From: Minisyncoccota bacterium
GTDB taxonomy: Bacteria; Patescibacteriota; JACMRA01
NCBI GenBank assembly: GCA_014376695.1
Contig: JACMRA010000001.1
Coordinates: 1-64,000 of the forward strand
Length of the DNA: 64,000 nucleotides
Reading direction: 5' to 3'
A program made the position numbers and the translations under genes. Positions 7,642 to 15,131 of this stretch are shown piece by piece. Position 1 is the stretch's first letter; each line of letters begins with the position of its first letter. Under the pieces are notes generated by a model. That model saw only the letters and a list, made by a program, of their open reading frames with translations. It searched no databases and had not been told where the DNA came from.

Positions 7642-9402
7642 ATGACCAAAATTCTAACTATCTTAGACGGTTTCGGACTCAAACCAATTGACAGCAATAA
7701 TTGCAACGCCCTGGCCAAAATGCCAAACTTCAGGCGACTACTTGCCAAATATCCCTGGACAACTCTAGATGCCAATGGCGAGGCCGTTGGCCAAGAGGCG
7801 GGATTGGTCGGTAACAGCGAAGTTGGGCATATGAATATCGGCGGGCTTAAGCTTGTCCCGCAACTTAATTACCAGATAACCAAGAGTAGCCAGAACGCAT
7901 TCAAACTCGATAGCAAGCTGGCGCCTAATCAATTAATCGATACCACCAAATGGCTATCCAAATGTTTCCAAACTAATAATCAGACGGTTCACCTTATCGG
8001 GTTATTTAGTACGGGGACTATTCATTCTGATTTGCGACACTGGGCTGGTGCCATCGAGTCAGCTGGGTTGGCGGGCGCTACTAGAATAATCTTGCATATT
8101 ATCAGCGACGGGCGAGATAGCGATAGGCAAAGCCTACTGGCCACATGGGAACACTTCGTTGAAAAATACAAGCAGCGATTAAAGCCTTATCAAGAGCTGA
8201 TTTTTCTTGGGTCGCTAGGTGGGCGTTTTTACGCGATGGATAGGGACAATAATTGGGAACGGGTAGCAATGGGTCTTTTGTTGATGCTAGATTTTGGAGC
8301 GAGTAGTTCTGTTGAATCGCATAAATCAAAGCTATCCAATTATATATTTAAGAAATACAATATCAAATTAAACAATATATTTCACAATCAAAGTCATTTT
8401 AATGGTAACAGTCAATACTTAAATATCAAACAAATTTTTCAAAAACTTACTGACAATTCGTACAGGTTAGGTAAGTTCGATGAAAATATAGGGCCAACTT
8501 TAATTCAAGAACATGATTATTTATCTTTAAATCATATTCAAAAAAATGATGTTGTATGGCTACTAAATTTCCGTGCGGATAGGATGAAACAGTTCGAGGC
8601 TATGCTGTGTGATATTAATTCGCAGTTTGAGTTGGGTCTCCAGATTTTGACTATGAGCGATTACGGTCAGAGCGATTACGGTCGCAGTAGCAAAGTGACT
8701 CCAGTTTTTCGGGCAAGTTTGGTACCAAATACACTGGCTGAGACGATTAGCCAGATGGGAAAAACTCAACTCCATATTGCCGAAACCGAAAAGTATGCCC
8801 ATGTCACTTATTTTCTTAACGGAGGCAATCCGAGCAAGCACGCGGGAGAAGATTGGGCCTTGATCCCAACTAACAAAGTCCTATCGCACGCCCAAAAGCC
8901 CGAAATGCGAGCTGGGGCCATCACTGATTATATATTAGAACACGGATTTAATAAGTACGACTATATCGTGGTCAATTACGCCAACCCAGATATGCTTGGC
9001 CATACGGGAGATATTCAGGCTGGGATTGAGTCGATGGAGTTCTTGGATAAGCAACTGGGGCGATTGATAGAGGTGATTGAAAAAGAGGGTCATAGCATGG
9101 TTCTAATAAGTGATCACGGCAACATCGAGAGAGTCGGGGCCTACACGTTGCACGGCCATAGTCTAATCGATACCGAACACAACCCAAGTGCTGTCCCGAT
9201 GATAATTGTCGGTGGCGACATTGGGCAAATCCAAAAAAATCTAGAACCGCAACTAGATATACAGTTATACGAAGTCCTAAAAAATAATCTTATTTGCAAT
9301 AATAATCTAAAGCTAGAAGGTGATCAATGGCTTACTAACGAGCAAATACCAACACCAGAATTACCCTTGTGGGTAGCTGGGGTGGTTTTGCTGGGGTTGT
9401 AA
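7642..9402 (+). CDS. gpmI: 2,3-bisphosphoglycerate-independent phosphoglycerate mutase
   Basis: Cytosolic glycolytic enzyme interconverting 3- and 2-phosphoglycerate, alkaline-phosphatase superfamily with two Mn ions. Signatures: ILDGFG (metal-binding D9), LVGNSEVGHMNIGG with the phospho-acceptor S59, ISDGRDSD, GRFYAMDRDNNWERV, LLNFRADRMKQ, AETEKYAHVTYFLNGG, NYANPDMLGHTGD and ISDHGNIE. At 586 residues it is longer than the usual 510 or so: there is an AT-rich, Asn/Lys/Ile-rich expansion at about residues 225-300, in the lid domain, and an extra 40-residue tail ending in hydrophobic residues. Its motifs are intact, so it should be active. It has its own promoter and a terminator at 9425. Confidence 0.96.
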   Translation: MTKILTILDGFGLKPIDSNNCNALAKMPNFRRLLAKYPWTTLDANGEAVGQEAGLVGNSEVGHMNIGGLKLVPQLNYQITKSSQNAFKLDSKLAPNQLIDTTKWLSKCFQTNNQTVHLIGLFSTGTIHSDLRHWAGAIESAGLAGATRIILHIISDGRDSDRQSLLATWEHFVEKYKQRLKPYQELIFLGSLGGRFYAMDRDNNWERVAMGLLLMLDFGASSSVESHKSKLSNYIFKKYNIKLNNIFHNQSHFNGNSQYLNIKQIFQKLTDNSYRLGKFDENIGPTLIQEHDYLSLNHIQKNDVVWLLNFRADRMKQFEAMLCDINSQFELGLQILTMSDYGQSDYGRSSKVTPVFRASLVPNTLAETISQMGKTQLHIAETEKYAHVTYFLNGGNPSKHAGEDWALIPTNKVLSHAQKPEMRAGAITDYILEHGFNKYDYIVVNYANPDMLGHTGDIQAGIESMEFLDKQLGRLIEVIEKEGHSMVLISDHGNIERVGAYTLHGHSLIDTEHNPSAVPMIIVGGDIGQIQKNLEPQLDIQLYEVLKNNLICNNNLKLEGDQWLTNEQIPTPELPLWVAGVVLLGL

Positions 9403-9424
9403 AGCTGATTTTGGCAATTAAAAA

Positions 9425-9454
9425 CCACCTAGAATAACACAGGGTGGATTTTTT
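9425..9454 (+). terminator. Rho-independent terminator after gpmI
   Basis: Stem CCACC (9425-9429) with GGTGG (9443-9447), loop of 13 bases, followed by a run of six T from 9449. It lies 22 bases after the gpmI stop codon. Confidence 0.7.
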
Positions 9455-9543
9455 ACAGGTTATTGATATACTTTAAGTCTGGCTTGCCCCTGCTTTTATT
9501 TTTATTCGCGCGATATTGTCAACCATAACCAATACCTTGACTC

Positions 9544-9572
9544 TTGACGAGATAATCAATTTTTTGGACAAT
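9544..9572 (+). promoter_or_regulatory. Promoter of the phosphoribosyltransferase-uvrC' operon
   Basis: TTGACG (9544-9549), 17 bases, GACAAT (9567-9572), with a leader of about 32 nt before the ATG at 9611. No regulatory element visible in the rest of the 9455-9610 gap. Confidence 0.5.
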
Positions 9573-9610
9573 AGGTCATAGCAATAATCAACGCAAAACA
9601 ATAATATCCT

Positions 9611-10078
9611 ATGACTTCTACAATTTTAACTACTCGGGCTCAAATCATTGATAAACTTGGTCAATTTGACTGGTACGTCGCCCTTTCGCGCGGCGGGTTG
9701 CCTGTGGCCGGATTCCTCTCTTATATTACTGGTATTAAGCAGATTGACACTCTAAATATCTGGAGCTACGAGGACAAATCGCAAGGAGAAATACATTTTA
9801 TCGACAAGGATTTTGGTCATATTCAGGCTATGCGAGTCTTGATTATCGATGACTTGGTTGACAGTGGCAAGACATTACTAGAGGCCAAGAGTCATCTTGA
9901 GAGTTTCGGGCCGAGTAAGATTGAGACCTTTGTAATGATCAAAAAAACTTGCACTACGGTTGAACCTACCTTTTATCTAGAGGAAGCAGAGCCTGATAAA
10001 TGGATTAATTTTATTTGGGACGATAAGTCCAAAAACTTGCTTGATCTCGTAATCCCCCAAGCAGATGATAGAAACTAA
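9611..10078 (+). CDS. Phosphoribosyltransferase, xanthine/hypoxanthine type
   Basis: 155-residue type I phosphoribosyltransferase, which transfers the ribose phosphate of PRPP to a base. The PRPP loop is VLIIDDLVDSGKT at residues 76-88, with the two adjacent aspartates, and an upstream ALSRGGLPVAG loop (residues 24-34) corresponds to the SRGGL pyrophosphate-binding loop of Gpt-like enzymes. Size and SRGGL favour a purine salvage enzyme (xanthine/guanine), which would suit a reduced genome that lacks de novo purine synthesis; this substrate is an inference. Its 3' end overlaps the following uvrC-like gene by 14 bases, implying coupled translation. Confidence 0.85.
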   Translation: MTSTILTTRAQIIDKLGQFDWYVALSRGGLPVAGFLSYITGIKQIDTLNIWSYEDKSQGEIHFIDKDFGHIQAMRVLIIDDLVDSGKTLLEAKSHLESFGPSKIETFVMIKKTCTTVEPTFYLEEAEPDKWINFIWDDKSKNLLDLVIPQADDRN

Positions 10079-11072
10079 CCGAAGCCTAGACAGGCTAAAA
10101 ACCATAATCAAGAGCATTCCACATAAGTCAGGGGTGTATCGCTACTACGATACTTCAAAAAATCTCTTATATATCGGCAAGGCCAAAGATCTCAAAAATC
10201 GGGTTGGTTCTTATTTTCAGGATTCTCTAGATATGTCAACGCGTATTCGATTGATGGTTTCTCAAATTGAGAGTATCGAGTACAGCCTCGTCAACAGCGA
10301 CAAAGAGGCTATTTTGATGGAGGCAAACTTAATCCACAGTCTGCAACCGCGCTACAACATCTTGCTTAAGGACGACAAAAGCTATAGCTATGTTCGAGTA
10401 ACTCGAGATCCGATTCCAAGTGTCTACTTGACCCGTCGCAAGTACGACCCGAATTCACGATACTTTGGACCCTTTACGCGCCAGTTTGCCATCTCGGATG
10501 TTCTCCGAACGCTAAGAATTATTTTTCCGTTCTGCCTCGAAAAAAAACCTACGGGCAAACCCTGTAACTATGTCAGTATCAAGCAATGCGATGGAATATG
10601 CTGCGGTTGGGAGGAAATTGAGATCTATAATGAGCGAATGGAGCAACTTGTCAACGTCCTGTCGGGGCGAACTAATATTGCCGTTGATTGGATTAAGATG
10701 AGAATGCAGGGAGCCGTCGAAAAAGGGAACTTTGCCTTAGCTAGCCTGTGGCGGGATAAAATTAGACTATTAAGCGACACAATCGCTGACCAAAAAGTTG
10801 TTTTACCGCAGGCTCAAGATATCGATATAATAACTCTAGTTACCAAGGCCGACACTGAGGGGATGCAATATGGCAGCGTCTATCTTCAAAATATTCGGGC
10901 TGGCAAAATTACTAACGTCAATAACTTTTTGATGACGGGGACTGAGGTAATCGACGAGCCGGAAGATGGAGGACTGCAAATGCACTTCTTGACCCGGTTC
11001 TTAGCCAGCTACAAGTCCGGGCAAAACGAGGAAGTCCCGATACTTTTGGAGGTGTTTGAGGGGGCAATCTAA
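10065..11072 (+). CDS. Truncated UvrC (GIY-YIG and UVR parts, second nuclease half missing)
   Basis: 335 residues compared with about 600 in complete UvrC. The N-terminal GIY-YIG nuclease domain is intact: GVYRYYD, LLYIGKAKDLKNRVGSYF, and the metal-binding glutamate in MEANLI. Next come the linker with cysteines (PCNYVSIKQCDGICCGW) and a UVR motif (about residues 215-240) that in the family contacts UvrB. The chain then enters the first strands of the RNase H-like domain (about residues 255-330) and stops; its catalytic residues and the C-terminal HhH pair are absent. A convergent gene begins 5 bases later, so nothing follows. By homology with Cho and UvrC domain studies it could make the 3' incision but not the 5' one. 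Translation is coupled to the upstream phosphoribosyltransferase. Confidence 0.88.
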   Translation: MIETNRSLDRLKTIIKSIPHKSGVYRYYDTSKNLLYIGKAKDLKNRVGSYFQDSLDMSTRIRLMVSQIESIEYSLVNSDKEAILMEANLIHSLQPRYNILLKDDKSYSYVRVTRDPIPSVYLTRRKYDPNSRYFGPFTRQFAISDVLRTLRIIFPFCLEKKPTGKPCNYVSIKQCDGICCGWEEIEIYNERMEQLVNVLSGRTNIAVDWIKMRMQGAVEKGNFALASLWRDKIRLLSDTIADQKVVLPQAQDIDIITLVTKADTEGMQYGSVYLQNIRAGKITNVNNFLMTGTEVIDEPEDGGLQMHFLTRFLASYKSGQNEEVPILLEVFEGAI

Positions 11073-11076
11073 AAAG

Positions 11077-13653
11077 CTACTTCTCAAAACTTACTCCAGT
11101 CAAAGTACCACTGTTTGGGGCCTCGATTGTCATTGAGATTTTGATCGTGGTGCTATCTTTAGTGCCGGACTGATTGGCTTTATAAATCTGACTATTTTCA
11201 AAGCTTATACCTTTTTCGAATTTGTTGAGATAATCTTCGGTACTAATTGTGTATGAGGTATCGCAAATTCGACCCGTGAAGTTCTTGCAACCAGCGTCTC
11301 TCAATATTATTTTTGAGCTGGTAACCGATGAGGTGTTCATTGGTGTGTTTTCAAGCTTAGTTTTGGGAGTTAGTTTGCCGATGGCGATATTTTTTGGGGC
11401 ATTTGGATGATCCTTATTTGGAATGTTAGTTTCGTAGCTAAAAATAATCTTATCACCAATTTTGTTGTAATTTGCTTCCCAGATTGGGTACTCACTATTA
11501 TTTGATGTGTAGTAAAGTCCGACCCGACGATATTCAGGCCCAGCCGATGAAGGTATCCTGTCCATTTTTAGGTTGGCCGCTTCGTAGCTTACAACACCGA
11601 CATTTACAAAGTTAAGGTCATTAGCCTTATCAAAATTGCTTACATTGATCAAATATAAATTGCTATCCGCATTATTGCCATAAAGCTTAGCCTCGCCTGT
11701 CTCAATCGCAACTCCCACCTTATCGCTGAAGTAGCTGTAATCCGTCTTCTCTTTGGCCAAGAGCTGTTCAACGGTGAAATCAGTGCAGTTAATTGCTTTT
11801 GGATTGACGGAATCGTAGTCTTGGGTTCGCCCCATCCAAACTTCGCCTTTGATATTTTTGGTCTTTTTTAGCTGATCAAAATTCGGTTTATCGTAATCGT
11901 AATTATTGTACAGTTTCCTAGAGAAGCCGCCCAACACCGAGTTGTATAACCTCATACCCTCGAGTAGTTTTAGATCCGCTTCCTTAATTCCATCCTTGGC
12001 AACGACTTTTGAGACGTTGAACCCTAGTAAATTAGTTTCCTTTTGGAGGTCTTGGATTTCGTTAACTAATTGATTGCTACCAGTGATTTCGTTACATCGG
12101 TAATAGACTTGACCATCCAGATTGTATTTGCGATAAATATCCATAACTTTGGCAAGGCGTGCGCCAGTGGATAGGCTGTCAATACCAGTATCCCAATTTG
12201 CGTTAAGACTGGAAGAATTGGTATAGCTTTTTTGGTCGTATTTTGGGTTGAGATGGTAGATAATGTAATTGAAGTTGAGTCCTGAGATAAGAGCCAAAAC
12301 CAGAGCCAGCCAAATAGTTATGGTGCGAAGTTGAATTACCAAATTGGTGTACAAACGCTGACCAAAGTAGGCAGCCAACCCAAGTAAGAAAAGTACAACA
12401 AACAATCCGTAGAGGCGTTTTTGGGTAAAGCCTTGACTTGTAATATAGACCCAGTCTGAGCGAAGGGCGAACAAAGCCAGGAGAATAACCTGCGCCAAGA
12501 GAGCTATGGATACATAAGCACTGAGTACAGTTTTGCGTAAATTAAAGTAAAGAATACTAATAATTATCGTACTAACTACGGATAGTTGGAAAAAGATTTC
12601 GTTACTGTATTTACTCAGATTATAGCCCATTTTGACCAAGTTCTCGGCTGGTGAAATGTAAAGCTGGAGTTGAGCTACGATAAAAAGGGCGACAATTGCC
12701 CCGATCGCAATCTTTGGGATAAGCCAGATTAGATCTCTTGTTGACTCAGGTTTAATCACAGTAGATTTGAGACTCTGGGCGTCTTTTGTGGCTTGTTCTC
12801 GTGTGGCCAAACTAACTAGAGTTCTGGGGCTTCGGTAAGAACCGGCTTCGTAACTATCAAAATCACCGTAATTAACTAATCGAATAATCCGCGGTAAGAA
12901 GAACCAAACTAGAGCAAATATAATTACCCGAACAAAGAAATACCAATTAAAAATCTCGCGAAGAATATCAGTAAGCCAGCTAAGTCGATTGAACAAATCA
13001 TACAACCAACTAAAGTTCCAAAACTTAAAGAAATTATCAATCCAAGTTGCAAATATCGGATTAGCAAAATACAAGAGAGGTACAACAACAACCAAAATAA
13101 AGAAACTAAGAATAAGCCCAACGACTATTCCGCTATAATCTCGATTATAGGTTTTTGGAGTAGGTTTTTGTACAGGTTCGACTGTCGAATTAGTTTGATT
13201 AGTTAATTCTTGAACAGCAGGCAAGATGCGTTTTCGAGGTTGATCGAATAAAATAGCCATTATAACAAGAGGTGCAAACAAGAAAAAAGCCAAGTTATTC
13301 TTAAATCGCTTATCAAATTCAGGCAAAATAGCCCAGCTAAGACAATACATCCAAGATACAAAGGCAAAGACAAGTACCAAACTATCAGTTCGAAGCCCAA
13401 AGATTAGGCTATTGATTATTGCGATACCTATTAGGATATTAGATTGAACGCTTGGAACTGACTTGAATCGCCAAATAATTGCGGTCAAAGTAACTCCAAT
13501 GAGCATCCACCCGAAATATGGAAAGGACTGACTATTAATAGCCATAATCGCAAATAGAAGGCTATAGGCTATGTACATCAAACGAGTTTGAAGTCTAGAC
13601 GAAAATTGGAGCCATTTTGGTAGCTGAATTAATTGATCGGAGTTCGGGTTCAT
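11077..13653 (-). CDS. Large polytopic membrane protein, DUF4173/DUF4153-like
   Basis: 858 residues. The first 520 or so hold about a dozen hydrophobic helices in two blocks (about 20-150 and 175-520) with a basic loop between them; the remainder (about 520-858) is polar, predicted outside, with an internal Cys pair (AGCKNFTGRICD). The layout and several helices resemble DUF4173/DUF4153 proteins, whose role is unknown. I place the start at the ATG at 13653, because the upstream ATG at 13686 lies inside the -10 hexamer of its promoter (13685-13690) and could not be in the transcript. It converges on the uvrC-like gene with 4 bases between stops. The family call is moderate and function is not assignable. 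Confidence 0.7.
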   Translation of the reverse strand: MNPNSDQLIQLPKWLQFSSRLQTRLMYIAYSLLFAIMAINSQSFPYFGWMLIGVTLTAIIWRFKSVPSVQSNILIGIAIINSLIFGLRTDSLVLVFAFVSWMYCLSWAILPEFDKRFKNNLAFFLFAPLVIMAILFDQPRKRILPAVQELTNQTNSTVEPVQKPTPKTYNRDYSGIVVGLILSFFILVVVVPLLYFANPIFATWIDNFFKFWNFSWLYDLFNRLSWLTDILREIFNWYFFVRVIIFALVWFFLPRIIRLVNYGDFDSYEAGSYRSPRTLVSLATREQATKDAQSLKSTVIKPESTRDLIWLIPKIAIGAIVALFIVAQLQLYISPAENLVKMGYNLSKYSNEIFFQLSVVSTIIISILYFNLRKTVLSAYVSIALLAQVILLALFALRSDWVYITSQGFTQKRLYGLFVVLFLLGLAAYFGQRLYTNLVIQLRTITIWLALVLALISGLNFNYIIYHLNPKYDQKSYTNSSSLNANWDTGIDSLSTGARLAKVMDIYRKYNLDGQVYYRCNEITGSNQLVNEIQDLQKETNLLGFNVSKVVAKDGIKEADLKLLEGMRLYNSVLGGFSRKLYNNYDYDKPNFDQLKKTKNIKGEVWMGRTQDYDSVNPKAINCTDFTVEQLLAKEKTDYSYFSDKVGVAIETGEAKLYGNNADSNLYLINVSNFDKANDLNFVNVGVVSYEAANLKMDRIPSSAGPEYRRVGLYYTSNNSEYPIWEANYNKIGDKIIFSYETNIPNKDHPNAPKNIAIGKLTPKTKLENTPMNTSSVTSSKIILRDAGCKNFTGRICDTSYTISTEDYLNKFEKGISFENSQIYKANQSGTKDSTTIKISMTIEAPNSGTLTGVSFEK

Positions 13654-13684
13654 AGGGTTAGGTATGCTTTGTGATAATACTCGC

Positions 13685-13713
13685 ATTATAAATACTAGTT
13701 CTTATATTGTCAA
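13685..13713 (-). promoter_or_regulatory. Promoter of the DUF4173-like gene
   Basis: Minus strand TTGACA (13713-13708), 17 bases, TATAAT (13690-13685): a full-consensus promoter. Transcription should begin near 13678, which decides the start codon at 13653. It lies back to back with the tRNA-Arg promoter. Confidence 0.75.
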
Positions 13714-13719
13714 TCGAAT

Positions 13720-13753
13720 TTGACAAAAAAACGATAATCTCACTTGCTATAAT
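13720..13753 (+). promoter_or_regulatory. Promoter of tRNA-Arg
   Basis: Extended -10 TGCTATAAT ending at 13753. A TTGACA at 13720-13725 is 22 bases away, too far for a usual -35, so the extended -10 may be the main element. Confidence 0.5.
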
Positions 13754-13806
13754 AGGTAGTTCTGATTTCGCTGGAATTACCAACTTAATAAATATCAATT
13801 TTAATT

Positions 13807-13883
13807 GTACTCATAGCTCAGCTGGATAGAGTATTGGTCTTCGGAACCAAGGGTCGGGGGTTCGAATCCCTCTGAGTACACCA
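13807..13883 (+). tRNA. tRNA-Arg (anticodon UCG)
   Basis: Complete cloverleaf of 77 nt with encoded CCA end. Acceptor stem GTACTCA pairs with TGAGTAC (13873-13879), discriminator A at 13880. The D stem is GCTC/GAGT; the anticodon stem TTGGT/ACCAA encloses the loop CTTCGGA, so positions 34-36 read TCG (codon CGA and other CGN by wobble). The T arm has the GGTTCGAATCC core. Confidence 0.95.
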
Positions 13884-13900
13884 ACTATATAACACATATG

Positions 13901-13927
13901 ACTTCCTTAATCAAGGAGTTTTTTTTT
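13901..13927 (+). terminator. Terminator after tRNA-Arg
   Basis: CTTCCTT and AAGGAGT flank an AATC loop, followed by eight or more T. It begins 18 bases after the tRNA. Confidence 0.7.
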
Positions 13928-13998
13928 GTTTGACAATTAATTACTATTTGTCTTTTATTTGTACAATCACATCCGATAATTTATAACGCATTACTTTT

Positions 13999-14862
13999 AT
14001 GAATGACAACATATCTAACCAGAGCAAATCTCTTGAATTCAGCCATATTCTTGATAGTGTAATTACTCAATACCGAGCTAATATTGGCAATCTTTCGCTT
14101 AAGTATATTCTAGTTTCGGCAATACAATGGATCGGGTTGATAATCTGCACTGTCGGAGTTGCTGGTATTGCATTCCTGAATCCTACTATTAGGGACAGCT
14201 TAGTAAATTTCACTGGTCTAGATTCTGAATATCAAAACGGAGTCTATAACGGAACTAATGAAATATTTCATGTAGTTGTTAAATCGCTACCGACACTTGC
14301 GATTGTCTTGCTTTCGTTGGTCGTTGTCCTAGTAATCCTTTCTTCTATTTTCTACTCCTTCCTCCAACGCTCAACTAATCAACTAGCTCGGGAGAATAAG
14401 GTCGTTCCTATTGTAGACCTATTCCGATTTAATCAGGGTTATTATCTTAATTATGCACTGGCTAGCGTCCTTGTTGGCTTATCTGTATTTGCCGGAATAA
14501 TTTTGTTTATTTTACCTGGTATTTATCTAGCGGTAAGAATGCAATTCGTATTTAATCTGATTGTTGATGGCAAGCATTCTGCTCTTGAAGCTATTTCCGA
14601 GTCTTTTCGGCTAACGGCTGGAGATAGGTTTTGGTCAATCCTTCTAATTAATATTATATTTGTGGGGCTTTATATTGGCTTTAGTTTGATACTTGGGATT
14701 GTCCTTACTATAATTGAGTCGGTTACTAACACTAATGCCAGCACTCCTATTAATATTTTAATTGGTATATTTATTGCTCCATTATTCCTGCTTATTAATT
14801 CTCACGTCTATGTACGGCTTCAAAATCTAGTAGGTGCAGTGCAAGTAGGTGAGGCGGAGTAG
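13999..14862 (+). CDS. Polytopic membrane protein, DUF975 or GDPD-membrane-domain type
   Basis: 287 residues with about six hydrophobic segments (about 40-65, 95-120, 145-180, 210-240, 248-275). The pattern ILPGIYLAVRMQFV...DGKHSALEAISESFRLTAGDRFW in the second half is typical of the loosely related DUF975 and glycerophosphodiester-phosphodiesterase membrane-domain proteins, where a helix pair is followed by a conserved A..AI..S...T.G..W motif. No catalytic domain is attached, so no enzymatic role is suggested. Its gene stands between two tRNA genes and is followed after 70 bases by tRNA-Val, which has its own promoter. Confidence 0.65.
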   Translation: MNDNISNQSKSLEFSHILDSVITQYRANIGNLSLKYILVSAIQWIGLIICTVGVAGIAFLNPTIRDSLVNFTGLDSEYQNGVYNGTNEIFHVVVKSLPTLAIVLLSLVVVLVILSSIFYSFLQRSTNQLARENKVVPIVDLFRFNQGYYLNYALASVLVGLSVFAGIILFILPGIYLAVRMQFVFNLIVDGKHSALEAISESFRLTAGDRFWSILLINIIFVGLYIGFSLILGIVLTIIESVTNTNASTPINILIGIFIAPLFLLINSHVYVRLQNLVGAVQVGEAE

Positions 14863-14884
14863 GCCTTAGTCATACTTCTTTCCC

Positions 14885-14914
14885 TTGACAAAAAATCCTA
14901 CCTATTTCAATATA
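14885..14914 (+). promoter_or_regulatory. tRNA-Val promoter overlapped by an inverted repeat
   Basis: TTGACA (14885-14890), 18 bases, AATATA (14909-14914). An inverted repeat, ATCCTAC (14895-14901) and GTAGGAT (14922-14928), spans the spacer and the start point. It lacks a T run, so it is more operator-like than a terminator of the preceding gene. Confidence 0.55.
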
Positions 14915-14932
14915 CGGTTAAGTAGGATACAA

Positions 14933-15007
14933 GCGCAGTTAGCTCAGCGGTAGAGCACTTCTTTGACGTAGAAGGGGTCACAGGTTCAATTCCTGTACCG
15001 CGCACCA
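14933..15007 (+). tRNA. tRNA-Val (anticodon GAC)
   Basis: 75 nt with encoded CCA. Acceptor GCGCAGT pairs with ACCGCGC with one A-C mismatch at the fifth pair. D stem GCTC/GAGC, anticodon stem CTTCT/AGAAG with loop TTGACGT giving GAC at 34-36, T stem ACAGG/CCTGT with TTCAATT loop, discriminator A then CCA. The 15008-15131 gap downstream holds nothing I can identify. Confidence 0.94.
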
Positions 15008-15131
15008 TTTATTACCTACTCATACTTATCATCAGGCTCCCACGAATGTAGTTTTATAAGTACAAAATTTATTTTTTTATCGTTAAAATTATATGGACCG
15101 ACACAGGTAAGTACAGCTAGTAAAGAGAAGT

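Noticed and set aside
11077-13686. ATG at 13686 for the DUF4173-like protein
   Set aside because: This ATG overlaps the -10 hexamer TATAAT of a full-consensus promoter, so it cannot be in the transcript.
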